DNA of 64,000 nucleotides, from positions 806,001 through 870,000 of the forward strand of contig NZ_JAOTEN010000001.1 of NCBI RefSeq assembly GCF_025628965.1, read 5' to 3'. This document shows, one piece after another, positions 15,944 through 23,696 of this stretch (position 1 is its first letter; every line of letters begins with the position of its first letter). The notes under the pieces are model-generated. The model saw only the letters and a list, made by a program, of their open reading frames with translations, did no database searches and had not been told where the DNA came from. The stretch comes from Chryseobacterium gilvum (GTDB lineage Bacteria > Bacteroidota > Bacteroidia > Flavobacteriales > Weeksellaceae). Both the position numbers and the translations under genes were made by a program.

Positions 15944-17008
15944 TTATTTTATTGACTTCATTACGTCTACCAAAACTTGTACGCTTTCTATAGGCAAAGC
16001 ATTGTAAAGACTGGCTCTGTAGCCTCCGAGACTTCTGTGGCCATTCAGCCCGCTGATCCCCGCGGCTTTCCATGCGGCGTCAAATTCTTCTTTTTTGCTG
16101 TCGTCCATTAATTTAAAAGAAACATTCATTAACGAACGGTCTTCCTTTTCACAGAAACTTTCAAATAAAGGATTGCTGTCGATCTCATCATACAGCAATT
16201 TTGCCTTTGCTTCGTTTCGGGCTTCAGCAGCAGCAATACCACCATTGTTTTCTAAATATTGCAGTGTTAACAGGGATGCGTATACCGGAAAAACAGGAGG
16301 CGTATTATACATTGATTCTTTAGAAATATGCTCAGCGTAATCTAAGATAGAAAACATGTTTTCTCTTCCGGTCTTGCCTAAAATTTCTTTTTTAATAACC
16401 ACTAAAGTCACTCCTGCAGGTCCCATATTTTTTTGAGCTCCGGCGTAGATCAAATCGAATTTTGAGAAATCCAGCTGTCTGGAGAATATATCCGAACTCA
16501 TATCGCAAACCATTACGGTATCCACTTCAGGGAAAGATTTCATCTGAGTTCCATAGATCGTATTGTTTGAGGTACAGTGAAAATAATCATACTCTGAACC
16601 TACTGTATAATCTTTAGGGATAAAAGAATAGTTTTTTTCTTTTGAAGATCCTACAACATCTACTGTTCCTACTTTTTTTGCTTCTTTAATTGCTCCTGCA
16701 GCCCACGTTCCGGTATCGGTATAAGCTGCTTTTCCGCCTACTTTCATTAAATTGTAAGGAACCATTGCGAATTGCAGACTTGCACCTCCTCCTAAATAGA
16801 GAACTTCATAATCGTCACCCAGGTTCATCAGTCTTTTTACAATTGCACGAGCTTCATCCATTACCGCGACAAAATCTTTGCTTCTGTGCGAGATCTCAAG
16901 AAGCGATAAACCAATCCCGTTAAAGTCTAAAATAGCCTGTGCCGATTTTTCGAATACTTCCTGAGGTAAGATACATGGTCCTGCGCTGAAATTGTGCTTT
17001 TTGCTCAT
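15944..17008 (-). CDS. serC: Phosphoserine aminotransferase
   Basis: A 354-residue fold-type I PLP enzyme that converts 3-phosphohydroxypyruvate and glutamate to phosphoserine and 2-oxoglutarate. It begins MSKKHNFSAGPCILP, typical of SerC; EISHRSKDF, LGGGASLQFAMVP, and the PLP lysine in YAGAQKNMGPAGVT are all present, as is the C-terminal LNGHRSLGGYRASLYNA. Length is normal. It is first in the serC-serA-DUF1015 run, separated from the upstream ferredoxin gene by a strong terminator. The 110-base gap to serA holds no recognisable signal beyond AT-rich sequence. Confidence 0.95.
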   Translation of the reverse strand: MSKKHNFSAGPCILPQEVFEKSAQAILDFNGIGLSLLEISHRSKDFVAVMDEARAIVKRLMNLGDDYEVLYLGGGASLQFAMVPYNLMKVGGKAAYTDTGTWAAGAIKEAKKVGTVDVVGSSKEKNYSFIPKDYTVGSEYDYFHCTSNNTIYGTQMKSFPEVDTVMVCDMSSDIFSRQLDFSKFDLIYAGAQKNMGPAGVTLVVIKKEILGKTGRENMFSILDYAEHISKESMYNTPPVFPVYASLLTLQYLENNGGIAAAEARNEAKAKLLYDEIDSNPLFESFCEKEDRSLMNVSFKLMDDSKKEEFDAAWKAAGISGLNGHRSLGGYRASLYNALPIESVQVLVDVMKSIK

Positions 17009-17090
17009 AATTTTACTTTTTGTTTTTATTGAAAGATTTTGCCGATTTTATGATCTGCTGTTTTTAATTGATGTCTAAATATAATCAATA

Positions 17091-17125
17091 AAAACGCCGT
17101 CTCATACTATTTGAGACGGCGTTTT
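17091..17125. terminator. Strong terminator after the ferredoxin gene
   Basis: Perfect 14-bp stem AAAACGCCGTCTCA / TGAGACGGCGTTTT (17091-17104 and 17112-17125), loop of 7, flanked by A and T runs. Confidence 0.9.
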
Positions 17126-17476
17126 TTATTCACCGTGTAAAAATGCTTTTTTATGAAGCAGTGCTTCTTCAGATTCAACATGATCTTCATCCGGAACACA
17201 GCAGTCTACAGGGCAAACTGCGGCGCACTGCGGCTCTTCATGGAATCCCTTGCATTCTGTACATTTATCTGTAACAATGAAGTAGACATCATCACTTACG
17301 GGCTCCTGTGGCGAATCTGCATTTACCGTTAATCCCGATGGTAATGTCACAGTACCTTTCAGTTCGGTACCTTCTGAAGCTTTCCAGTCGACTGCTCCTT
17401 CATATATTGCATTATTCGGACACTCTGGTTCGCAGGCGCCGCAATTGATGCATTCATCAGTTATTTTAATAGCCAT
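17126..17476 (-). CDS. 2[4Fe-4S] ferredoxin
   Basis: A 116-residue ferredoxin with two cysteine clusters: CINCGACEPECP near the N-terminus and CTECKGFHEEPQCAAVCPVD in the second half, separated by a long insert (about residues 30-70). This is the usual long-loop form next to acyl-CoA reductase or serC in Bacteroidota. It would carry electrons in the cytosol. The acidic C-terminal tail contains paired cysteines (DCCVPDED). It is divergent from the LuxC-like reductase, with overlapping promoter elements in the 59-base gap, which suggests linked expression. Confidence 0.9.
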   Translation of the reverse strand: MAIKITDECINCGACEPECPNNAIYEGAVDWKASEGTELKGTVTLPSGLTVNADSPQEPVSDDVYFIVTDKCTECKGFHEEPQCAAVCPVDCCVPDEDHVESEEALLHKKAFLHGE

Positions 17477-17489
17477 CGCTAATTTTTTT

Positions 17490-17497
17490 TAAATTTG
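17490..17497 (+). promoter_or_regulatory. Putative -7 element of the acyl-CoA reductase gene
   Basis: TAAATTTG fits TAnnTTTG and lies 38 bases before the ATG at 17536, within 3 bases of the oppositely oriented ferredoxin promoter element. Confidence 0.5.
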
Positions 17498-17499
17498 CA

Positions 17500-17507
17500 C
17501 AAAATTA
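17500..17507 (-). promoter_or_regulatory. Putative -7 element of the ferredoxin gene
   Basis: On the minus strand TAATTTTG fits TAnnTTTG, 23 bases before the ferredoxin ATG. Confidence 0.5.
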
Positions 17508-17535
17508 CAAAATATTCCCCAATTTTACAGTAATT

Positions 17536-18570
17536 ATGAATACGGAAAAGCAAGTTTTAGGACTTATTGAATTAAGTAACTATATAAATACATTTTTATC
17601 TAAAAATGAAGACGATTTTAACGAAGATGATTACGAATTTGAATCAGTTTTGAAAAGATCGGAAATTGAGAACCCATGGTTTACCCTTGAAAACCAGAAA
17701 TTTGCACTACAGCAATGGTCTGATTTATTAACAGGACCGTCGATCAAAAAATGGATGAGTTCCTATTCTATATCAAAGACTTCAAAAAGAGTAGGGCTTA
17801 TTTTGGCCGGAAATATTCCTCTGGTAGGTTTTCACGATGTGATTTCTGTTGTTTTGAGCAATCATATACCGGTGATTAAACTATCTTCCAAGGATAAACG
17901 CATGATTCCGTTTTTATTGAATAAATGGAAAAAATTTTCAGATCAGAATGTGGATTTTGAGTTTATTGAAAGACTGGAAAATTATGATGCGGTAATTGCA
18001 ACCGGAAGTAACAATACCGCAAGATACCTGGAATATTATTTTAAAAATCATCTGAGCATCATCAGGAAAAACCGTACTTCTGTCGCGGTTTTAAAAGGTG
18101 ACGAGACTGAAGAGGAGCTCAAACTTCTGGCAAAAGATATTTTTATGTATTTCGGATTGGGATGCAGAAATGTCACTCGTCTTTTTATCCCTGAAGATTT
18201 TGTAATCGACAGGATTTTTGAAAGCTTTATAGACTTTAAAGAAATTATAAACCATAATAAATACGCTAATAATTACGATTATAACCGTGCTGTTTATCTT
18301 TTGAATCAGGATCAGTTTTGGGATAATAATTTTGTTATGCTGAAAGAAGATGAGAAATTGTTTAGTCCGTTATCTGTAATTCATTTCAGCAGATACTCTT
18401 CTTTGGATGACGTTGAAGATTTTATCGAAGAAAATGAAAAAGACATTCAGTGTATTGTTGCTAAAAAAGAGCTGAATTTTAATTCTGTCAGTTTCGGAGA
18501 AGCACAGAATCCGGGATTAGATACGTATGCAGATAATATTGATACCATGAAGTTTTTGGAGGTGATCTGA
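17536..18570 (+). CDS. Acyl-CoA reductase, LuxC-like
   Basis: A 344-residue member of the LuxC/acyl-CoA reductase branch of the aldehyde dehydrogenase superfamily, expected to reduce an acyl-CoA or acyl-enzyme to aldehyde with NADPH. The nucleophile is Cys210 in FGLGCRNVTRLF; the cofactor-side motifs are GLILAGNIPLVGFHD and AVIATGSNNTARYLEYYF. The family is usually 350-480 residues, so this is a compact form, typical of Bacteroidota where it sits beside a ferredoxin. There are no luxA/B genes here, so bioluminescence is not implied. Substrate is unknown. Confidence 0.85.
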   Translation: MNTEKQVLGLIELSNYINTFLSKNEDDFNEDDYEFESVLKRSEIENPWFTLENQKFALQQWSDLLTGPSIKKWMSSYSISKTSKRVGLILAGNIPLVGFHDVISVVLSNHIPVIKLSSKDKRMIPFLLNKWKKFSDQNVDFEFIERLENYDAVIATGSNNTARYLEYYFKNHLSIIRKNRTSVAVLKGDETEEELKLLAKDIFMYFGLGCRNVTRLFIPEDFVIDRIFESFIDFKEIINHNKYANNYDYNRAVYLLNQDQFWDNNFVMLKEDEKLFSPLSVIHFSRYSSLDDVEDFIEENEKDIQCIVAKKELNFNSVSFGEAQNPGLDTYADNIDTMKFLEVI

Positions 18571-18616
18571 TTATTCTTCGTATCTTCATTCATAAATTAA
18601 CAATTAAATCATTACA

Positions 18617-19069
18617 ATGACCAAAATATTTTTAATAATATCCCTTTTATCTGTACAGCTTTTTTATTCGCAGGAAGTTGTAGATCTGAAAGTTGAAAAC
18701 AACAGAAAAACAGACACACCTCTGGATCTCAATAAAAAACAGATCGAATTGTATAACGGGAGATTTTCACAGTTTGTCGCTGCCTTAAAATCTTCTGACC
18801 GCAAAAGAATGGAAAGCTTACTTTCTGATAATGCGAAAAAAGTCGTTACGGATGCCGTTTATACGAAGCTCGGTACAGAAATTAACACCACCAGAAAAAT
18901 GGAGATCATAAAAATGGGGTATAAGCCGCTGTTGGATGGCAATACATATCCCATGATTCAATATAAGTATGCAGATGATAAAGCAGTTGATCCTAAAGAA
19001 GTGATTACAGTAGTTTTTGAAAATGATGGCAAAATTCTTGGTATAAAACCGTTTAAAAAAACAAAATAA
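18617..19069 (+). CDS. Small exported protein of unknown function
   Basis: A 150-residue protein with a signal peptide (MTKIFLIISLLSVQLFYSQ). The mature part has a helix-rich start (QIELYNGRFSQFVAALKSSD) and a C-terminal strand-rich end (PKEVITVVFENDGKILGIKP). This outline suggests a small NTF2/cystatin-like fold, but I do not recognise a family. It precedes the BI-1 gene by 28 bases on the same strand and may be co-transcribed with it. Confidence 0.55.
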   Translation: MTKIFLIISLLSVQLFYSQEVVDLKVENNRKTDTPLDLNKKQIELYNGRFSQFVAALKSSDRKRMESLLSDNAKKVVTDAVYTKLGTEINTTRKMEIIKMGYKPLLDGNTYPMIQYKYADDKAVDPKEVITVVFENDGKILGIKPFKKTK

Positions 19070-19097
19070 ATTATTAAAATTTTATAAAAATATAATT

Positions 19098-19781
19098 ATG
19101 ATTTCAAATGTTATAGTTGCGCAATCTACCGAGGTTGAAAAAGCAAATTTTTACAAAAAAACATATGCACACGTCGCCTTTGCAATATTAGCTTTTATAG
19201 GAGTGGAAACAGTTCTGCTGAAAATTGTACCGGCAGAATTAATTTATATGATGTTTGTTCAGAAATATGCGTGGTTATTAATTATCGGTGTTTTCTGGCT
19301 GGCTTCATTTTTAGCGTCCAAATGGTCTTTGTCTCAGAGCAGGGCAACACAGTATTTTGGCTTGGGATTTTATGTCGTGCTTGAAGCTATGATTTTTCTT
19401 CCTTTAATCTACATTGCCATATTACAATCGGGAGGGCAGGTTATTTTTCAGGCGGCAACGCTTACCACTGCCATGTTTGCAGGGATATCTGCAGTGGCCT
19501 TTACTTCAAAAAGAGATTTTTCATTTTTAAGAAATATCATTGTAATCGGAGGTTTTATTGCACTGGGTTTGATCGTTGGCGGAATGCTTTTCGGGTTTAA
19601 TCTTGGTCTTTGGTTTTCCGTGGGAATGGTAATTTTGGCTTCAGCAAGCATTTTATATCAAACAAGCAAGCTTAAAGATTCTTATACTACCAATCAGTAT
19701 GTAGGAGCTTCTTTGCAGCTTTTTGCTTCGATAATGCTGTTGTTCTGGTATATTTTGAGCATCTTAAACAGAAGAAGCTAA
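19098..19781 (+). CDS. Bax inhibitor-1 (BI-1/YccA) family membrane protein
   Basis: A 227-residue integral membrane protein with about seven hydrophobic segments and short polar loops. The order of segments, the TTAMFAGISAVAFTSKRDFSFL motif and the N-terminal FYKKTYAHVAFAI (inside, then first helix) fit the BI-1/YccA/YbhL family. Bacterial members have been linked to calcium leak (BsYetJ) and to protection of membrane proteases (YccA with FtsH). The conserved C-terminal acidic pair of calcium-leak members is not obvious here (the tail is SILNRRS), so that activity is uncertain. Confidence 0.8.
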   Translation: MISNVIVAQSTEVEKANFYKKTYAHVAFAILAFIGVETVLLKIVPAELIYMMFVQKYAWLLIIGVFWLASFLASKWSLSQSRATQYFGLGFYVVLEAMIFLPLIYIAILQSGGQVIFQAATLTTAMFAGISAVAFTSKRDFSFLRNIIVIGGFIALGLIVGGMLFGFNLGLWFSVGMVILASASILYQTSKLKDSYTTNQYVGASLQLFASIMLLFWYILSILNRRS

Positions 19782-19834
19782 TAAATTACGAATTATAAAT
19801 TATGAATTACAAAATTCAAATTCATATATAAATT

Positions 19835-19869
19835 AAAAAATCCTGATTTTTACATCAGGATTTTTTTTT
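19835..19869 (+). terminator. Intrinsic terminator after the BI-1 gene
   Basis: AAAAAATCCTGAT / ATCAGGATTTTTT (19835-19847 and 19854-19866) followed by more T. The AT-rich stretch 19785-19830 before it repeats the unit AATTA with small changes. Confidence 0.85.
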
Positions 19870-19919
19870 GAGAATCATCTCTCTTTATATCAATTCTTAA
19901 TCTTTACTTTTTAAAGTAA

Positions 19920-20168
19920 TTATTTATCAATAGATCCTAAAACCTTCTGGGCAAAAGAATTTAAAGCATCTTTTTCACTCATTCCGTTTTGTACGTTGGC
20001 ATGAACTTCCAAAGCGCCGCAGATATTGGTAATCAATTCACCGGCAACGTTTAAGTCTTCTTCACTCGTTCCTCTGAATTCGCTGAAGCTTTCTAAAACT
20101 TCCAGTGTTTTTTCAAGATTTTCGGGGGTCTGGTTTTGATAAAACTGTCTTATTACAGGAAGCTTCAT
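19920..20168 (-). CDS. Small acidic protein paired with thioredoxin (DUF6952-like)
   Basis: An 82-residue cytosolic protein, all-helical by appearance (TPENLEKTLEVLESFSEF, EEDLNVAGELITNICGALEV). It overlaps the end of the thioredoxin gene by 4 bases, so the two are translationally coupled. I believe it corresponds to the flavobacterial family DUF6952, which occurs in this position in relatives. Its role is unknown; a partner or substrate of the thioredoxin is a reasonable guess. Confidence 0.6.
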   Translation of the reverse strand: MKLPVIRQFYQNQTPENLEKTLEVLESFSEFRGTSEEDLNVAGELITNICGALEVHANVQNGMSEKDALNSFAQKVLGSIDK

Positions 20169-20473
20169 GATAATTCATTAAAAAGGTTAATTAAACTTTC
20201 TGCCTGGTTCGATTGTACCTGATTCACCAATTCTCCATTTTTAAAAATAGCGAATGTAGGCAGATTATCAACTTTAGCCAGTTTTCTGCTTTCAGGAAGT
20301 TTTTCTGCGTCTACATACAAAAACGGAATCTCATCATTTTCAGAGGCCAGCTTTTTGAATTTTGGCTTCATAATTCTGCAGTTTCCGCACCATGTTGCTC
20401 CGTACTGTACCACTACTTTTTCATTTTCGCTTACAATATTCTGCAGCGTATCGTCTGTTAATTCTGTGTACAT
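20165..20473 (-). CDS. Thioredoxin-family protein with a CGNC active site
   Basis: A 102-residue single-domain thioredoxin fold without a signal peptide, so cytosolic. The redox motif is ATWCGNCRIMKPKF (Cys near residues 29 and 32), with Asn in place of the usual Pro of CGPC, which should raise the redox potential relative to a classical thioredoxin. The cis-Pro loop is intact (VDNLPTFAIFK). It is followed by an overlapping small gene and lies downstream of a 2-Cys peroxiredoxin on the same strand, so it may reduce that enzyme or an organic peroxide defence protein. Confidence 0.88.
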   Translation of the reverse strand: MYTELTDDTLQNIVSENEKVVVQYGATWCGNCRIMKPKFKKLASENDEIPFLYVDAEKLPESRKLAKVDNLPTFAIFKNGELVNQVQSNQAESLINLFNELS

Positions 20474-20486
20474 AAGTTAAATTTTC

Positions 20487-20494
20487 CAAATTTA
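20487..20494 (-). promoter_or_regulatory. Putative -7 element of the thioredoxin gene
   Basis: TAAATTTG on the minus strand, 13 bases before the thioredoxin ATG; this leaves only a very short leader. Confidence 0.45.
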
Positions 20495-20495
20495 A

Positions 20496-20576
20496 CAATG
20501 TAGTAATTTAATAATTTACCAATCTAACAATTGAAAAAGAGTCTTAAAATTGTTATACTGTTAAATTGCTACATTG
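20496..20576. repeat. Nested imperfect inverted repeat between thioredoxin and peroxiredoxin genes
   Basis: Outer arms CAATGTAGTAATTTAA (20496-20511) and TTAAATTGCTACATTG (20561-20576) pair in 15 of 16 positions. Inner arms TAACAATT (20525-20532) and AATTGTTA (near 20548-20555) nest inside them. It looks like a palindromic intergenic repeat element; it may also act as a hairpin in the transcript downstream of the peroxiredoxin. Confidence 0.6.
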
Positions 20577-20589
20577 ATATATTAAAACT

Positions 20590-21222
20590 TTAGTTTTTTG
20601 ATAAATACTCAGCGGTAGAATTTCGGTCAGCTTTCATCGCGTCTTTTCCTTCTTCCCAGTTTGCAGGGCAAACTTCTCCGTGTTTCTGAACGTGTGTATA
20701 CGCATCAATTAATCGTAAATATTCTTTCACATTTCTTCCAAGCGGCATATCATTTACAGACTCGTGGAATACTTTTCCGGTCTCGTCAATAAGATAAGTT
20801 GCTCTGTATGTAACATTTGAACCTGTAAAATATTCGTTTCCTTCTTCATCAAACTCAAGATCCTGATCTACAATATCCAGCAAATTAGCCAGTTGTCTGT
20901 GTGTATCAGCTAATAATGGATACGTTACTCCTTCAATACCTCCGTTATCTTTTGAAACATTCAACCATGCAAAATGCACTTCGTTGGTGTCGCAAGAAGC
21001 ACCGATAACTTTAGTGTTTCTTTTTTCAAATTCTCCTAAAGCTTCCTGAAAAGCGTGAAGCTCAGTCGGGCAAACAAAAGTAAAATCTTTCGGATACCAG
21101 AATAAAAGCACTTTTTGTTGATTTTTTGTAGTTTCTTCAAAAATGTTGATTCTAAGATCATCACCCATTTCAGACATTGCGTCAATCGTTACGTTTGGGA
21201 ATTTTTTTCCTACTAAAGACAT
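20590..21222 (-). CDS. 2-Cys peroxiredoxin (AhpC/Prx1 type)
   Basis: A 210-residue peroxiredoxin that reduces hydrogen peroxide and organic peroxides. The peroxidatic cysteine lies in DFTFVCPTELHAF (about residue 50) and the resolving cysteine in GEVCPANWEEG (about residue 173); both are present, so it is a typical 2-Cys enzyme. VIGASCDTNEVHFAWLN and the YRATYLIDETGKVFH segment fit the AhpC/Prx1 group. The electron donor could be the thioredoxin-like protein 117 bases downstream on the same strand. Its own TAnnTTTG promoter lies upstream. Confidence 0.93.
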   Translation of the reverse strand: MSLVGKKFPNVTIDAMSEMGDDLRINIFEETTKNQQKVLLFWYPKDFTFVCPTELHAFQEALGEFEKRNTKVIGASCDTNEVHFAWLNVSKDNGGIEGVTYPLLADTHRQLANLLDIVDQDLEFDEEGNEYFTGSNVTYRATYLIDETGKVFHESVNDMPLGRNVKEYLRLIDAYTHVQKHGEVCPANWEEGKDAMKADRNSTAEYLSKN

Positions 21223-21252
21223 ATTTTTTATTTTTTTGTTTTATTTATGATG

Positions 21253-21260
21253 CAAATATA
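21253..21260 (-). promoter_or_regulatory. Putative -7 element of the peroxiredoxin gene
   Basis: TATATTTG on the minus strand, 30 bases before the ATG, with a TTG 16 bases further upstream (21277-21279 on the minus strand) that could serve as the -33 element. Confidence 0.5.
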
Positions 21261-21370
21261 TAATTAATTTGTCTATCAAGAAAATACTTTCCAATTAATA
21301 AAATCTATAATTGTTTTTTATTACTTATTGAAAATATAGAATTAATTTAAATTTAAAATATTTATTTCAT

Positions 21371-21378
21371 TAACTTTG
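21371..21378 (+). promoter_or_regulatory. Putative -7 element of the bacteriocin-like peptide gene
   Basis: TAACTTTG matches TAnnTTTG, 47 bases before the ATG at 21426. The region around it is extremely A+T rich. Confidence 0.5.
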
Positions 21379-21425
21379 AACATATAGAAATTTAAAATTT
21401 TATATCACAATCAAATCCAATTATT

Positions 21426-21584
21426 ATGAAAAATTTAAAAAGTCTCTCAAGAAAAGAGCTGAAGGCGATTAAAGGTGCGGCAACTACTTCAAAATGTCCT
21501 CCCGGAAAATATTATTGTCCCGATGCTGACGTTTGTATCGCTATTAATGAAGAATGTTACATTATTATTCCTCCAGACTTATAG
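21426..21584 (+). CDS. Bacteriocin-like small peptide precursor (52 residues)
   Basis: A 52-codon gene from ATG 21426 to TAG 21582-21584. The N-terminus MKNLKSLSRKELKAIKGA is a double-glycine-type leader: a hydrophobic/charged helix with LSRKELKAIKG, ending in Gly-Ala rather than Gly-Gly (about residues 17-18). The core has four cysteines (24, 31, 37, 44) in KCPPGKYYCPDAD and VCIAINEECY, and ends IIIPPDL. Such leaders are widespread on small Chryseobacterium peptides annotated as bacteriocin-like. It has its own promoter-like element and a terminator. No C39 transporter, modification enzyme or immunity gene is adjacent, so export would rely on machinery elsewhere. Role in competition or signalling is inference. 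Confidence 0.75.
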   Translation: MKNLKSLSRKELKAIKGAATTSKCPPGKYYCPDADVCIAINEECYIIIPPDL

Positions 21585-21623
21585 GTATAAGGATGTTTAT
21601 CATGCTAATAAAATTGTAAAAGA

Positions 21624-21648
21624 AAGTTCTTCCCTGGGGAAGAACTTC
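21624..21648. terminator. Bidirectional terminator
   Basis: AAGTTCTTCC / GGAAGAACTT arms (21624-21647) form a stem of at least 10 bp with a tight loop. It lies between the small peptide gene and the convergent aminotransferase. Confidence 0.75.
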
Positions 21649-21652
21649 TAAT

Positions 21653-22846
21653 TTATTTAGACGTTGTCAGTAATTCTTTTATTCTCTTCATCGCTTCCCT
21701 TAAATCTTCTTCTGAAGCGGCATATGAAAAGCGGATACATTCCGGGCTGCCGAACGATACTCCGCCTACACAGCCTACGTGAGCATTTTCCAGAATGTAC
21801 ATGGCAAAATCATCAGCATCTTTTATTTCGGTTCCATTCAAAGTTTTCCCGATATAAAAAGAAATATCCGGGAAAAAGTAAAATGCAGCTTTCGGCAAAA
21901 GAACTTTAAATCCTGGGATTTCCTTAATCAGCTCATACATCAGATTTCTTCTTTCTTCAAAGGCATCAATCATGTATCTGTATTCAGACGGATCCGTTTT
22001 TAAAGCAGTGATGGAAGCTCTCTGCGCCACGGTATTCGCACCGCTTGTCATTTGCCCCTGAATTTTTTCACAGGCTTTAGCCAGCCATTCCGGACAGGCT
22101 GAATAACCAATTCTCCAGCCTGTCATCGCAAAAGCTTTTGACATTCCGTTAATGACCGCAGTTTGCTCGTATATTTCTGGAAACTGTGCTATTGAAGTGG
22201 TATTTGTTTCATAATTGATGTATTCATAGATCTCATCGGAAATTACGGTTACGTGAGGATATTTGGCAATTACTTTTGCCAGGGATTTCAATTCATCATA
22301 CGTATAATATCCGCCGGAAGGATTGCAGGGCGAACTGAAAAGAATGGCTTTGGTCTTATCTGTAATTGCCTGTTCCAGCTGTTCTGCCGTGATTTTAAAA
22401 TCGGTTACATAAGAAGTTGGAAGCAAGGTAGAATTTCCGCCCATCATTTTTACCATCTCATCGTAGCTTACCCAAAAAGGTGCGGGAAGCAAAACTTCAT
22501 CTCCGTCATTGATTATTGAGGCCAATACATTTAAGATGGCCTGTTTTGCACCGTTCGAAACGCATATTTGCGATGCTTTATAATCTAGATTATTATCTCT
22601 TTTCAGTTTATAAGAAATTGCTTCACGAAGTTCCAAAAATCCCGGAACAGGAGAGTAGTGGCTGTAATTATCGTTGATGGCATCAAAAGCGGCCTGTTTT
22701 ATATTGTTTGGAACGTCAAAATCCGGCTCGCCAAGCGTTAAGCTTATAACGTCTATTCCACTGGCTTTCATCTCTCTGGCTTTATTTGACATGACGAAAG
22801 TCTGTGAGTATCCTAATCTTTGTACTCTCTCTGAAAGTTTATTCAT
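21653..22846 (-). CDS. PLP-dependent aminotransferase, aspartate (AspB) type
   Basis: A 397-residue fold-type I class I aminotransferase. The PLP lysine is in GMSKAFAMTGWRIGY (about residue 235), with LTLGEPDFDVPNNI, SNGAKQAILN, SSPCNPSGGYYTYDEL and VISDEIYEYI as in AspB-type enzymes. It would exchange the amino group between aspartate (or a similar amino acid) and 2-oxoglutarate in the cytosol. Length is normal. It is a single-gene unit. Confidence 0.9.
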   Translation of the reverse strand: MNKLSERVQRLGYSQTFVMSNKAREMKASGIDVISLTLGEPDFDVPNNIKQAAFDAINDNYSHYSPVPGFLELREAISYKLKRDNNLDYKASQICVSNGAKQAILNVLASIINDGDEVLLPAPFWVSYDEMVKMMGGNSTLLPTSYVTDFKITAEQLEQAITDKTKAILFSSPCNPSGGYYTYDELKSLAKVIAKYPHVTVISDEIYEYINYETNTTSIAQFPEIYEQTAVINGMSKAFAMTGWRIGYSACPEWLAKACEKIQGQMTSGANTVAQRASITALKTDPSEYRYMIDAFEERRNLMYELIKEIPGFKVLLPKAAFYFFPDISFYIGKTLNGTEIKDADDFAMYILENAHVGCVGGVSFGSPECIRFSYAASEEDLREAMKRIKELLTTSK

Positions 22847-22970
22847 GTAGTTCTTTTGTATTTTAACAAATATATATATAAAAGTTTAATCTGTTAAAAT
22901 AGCGTTATTATTGTTTATAAAATGCAATGCTCAACTTTATTGTGTAATTCCATAAACCATTAAAAAAACT

Positions 22971-22978
22971 TATTTTTG
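22971..22978 (+). promoter_or_regulatory. Putative -7 element of rsmG
   Basis: TATTTTTG matches TAnnTTTG, 18 bases before the ATG. Confidence 0.5.
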
Positions 22979-22996
22979 CGTTTATAATTACTTACC

Positions 22997-23632
22997 ATGT
23001 CAATAGCTTTAATTCAGAAATATTTCCCTGATCTTTCAGAAACGCAGATTACGCAGTTTATCCAGCTTGAAAATCTTTACAACGAATGGAACGAAAAGAT
23101 CAATGTGATCTCGCGCAAGGATATGGAATCCCTTTATGAAAAGCATATTCTCCATTCTTTAGGCATTGCAAAGGTAATGGCATTTGCTCCGAAAACCAAA
23201 GTTCTTGATATCGGAACCGGTGGCGGATTTCCGGGGATTCCTCTGGCAATTTTATTTCCGGAAGTGCAGTTTACCCTTATAGATTCTATTGGTAAAAAAA
23301 TTACGGTGGTGAATGAAGTTGCGTCCGGAATAGGATTGAAAAATGTTACAGCCATACATGGAAGGGCAGAGAAAATAAAAGAAAAATTTCATTTTGTAGT
23401 AAGCCGTGCCGTTACACAGATGCCGGAATTTTTACGTTGGCTGAAAGGGAAATTTGAAAAAGAACAGTTTAATACAAAACATAATGGCGTTCTTTACCTG
23501 AAAGGTGGAGAGCTTGCAGAAGAGCTTGCAGGGCTGAAATGCGAAATATTTAGTCTTAAAAATTATTTTGAAGAAGATTTTTTTGAAACCAAAAAAGTAG
23601 TATATTTATCTAAAGGCAATTTTAATTCTTAA
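22997..23632 (+). CDS. rsmG: 16S rRNA (guanine-N7) methyltransferase RsmG
   Basis: A 211-residue SAM-dependent methyltransferase that makes m7G527 in 16S rRNA. Family marks: NEWNEKINVISRKD and EKHILHSLGIAK at the N-terminus, motif I VLDIGTGGGFPGIPLAI, FTLIDSIGKKI, and VVSRAVTQMPEFLRWLKGK. Length is normal. It is followed after 64 bases by a lipoprotein gene on the same strand, possibly a separate unit. Confidence 0.95.
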   Translation: MSIALIQKYFPDLSETQITQFIQLENLYNEWNEKINVISRKDMESLYEKHILHSLGIAKVMAFAPKTKVLDIGTGGGFPGIPLAILFPEVQFTLIDSIGKKITVVNEVASGIGLKNVTAIHGRAEKIKEKFHFVVSRAVTQMPEFLRWLKGKFEKEQFNTKHNGVLYLKGGELAEELAGLKCEIFSLKNYFEEDFFETKKVVYLSKGNFNS

Positions 23633-23696
23633 TTGAGTAATAAAAAGTACTAAATTTTGATTTTTAACGTTTAATAATTATAAATTTTTATCATAA

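Noticed and set aside
17536..18570. Part of a bioluminescence (lux) operon
   Set aside because: Only a LuxC-like reductase is present; no luxA, luxB, luxD or luxE neighbours, and this compact form is common beside ferredoxin in Bacteroidota.
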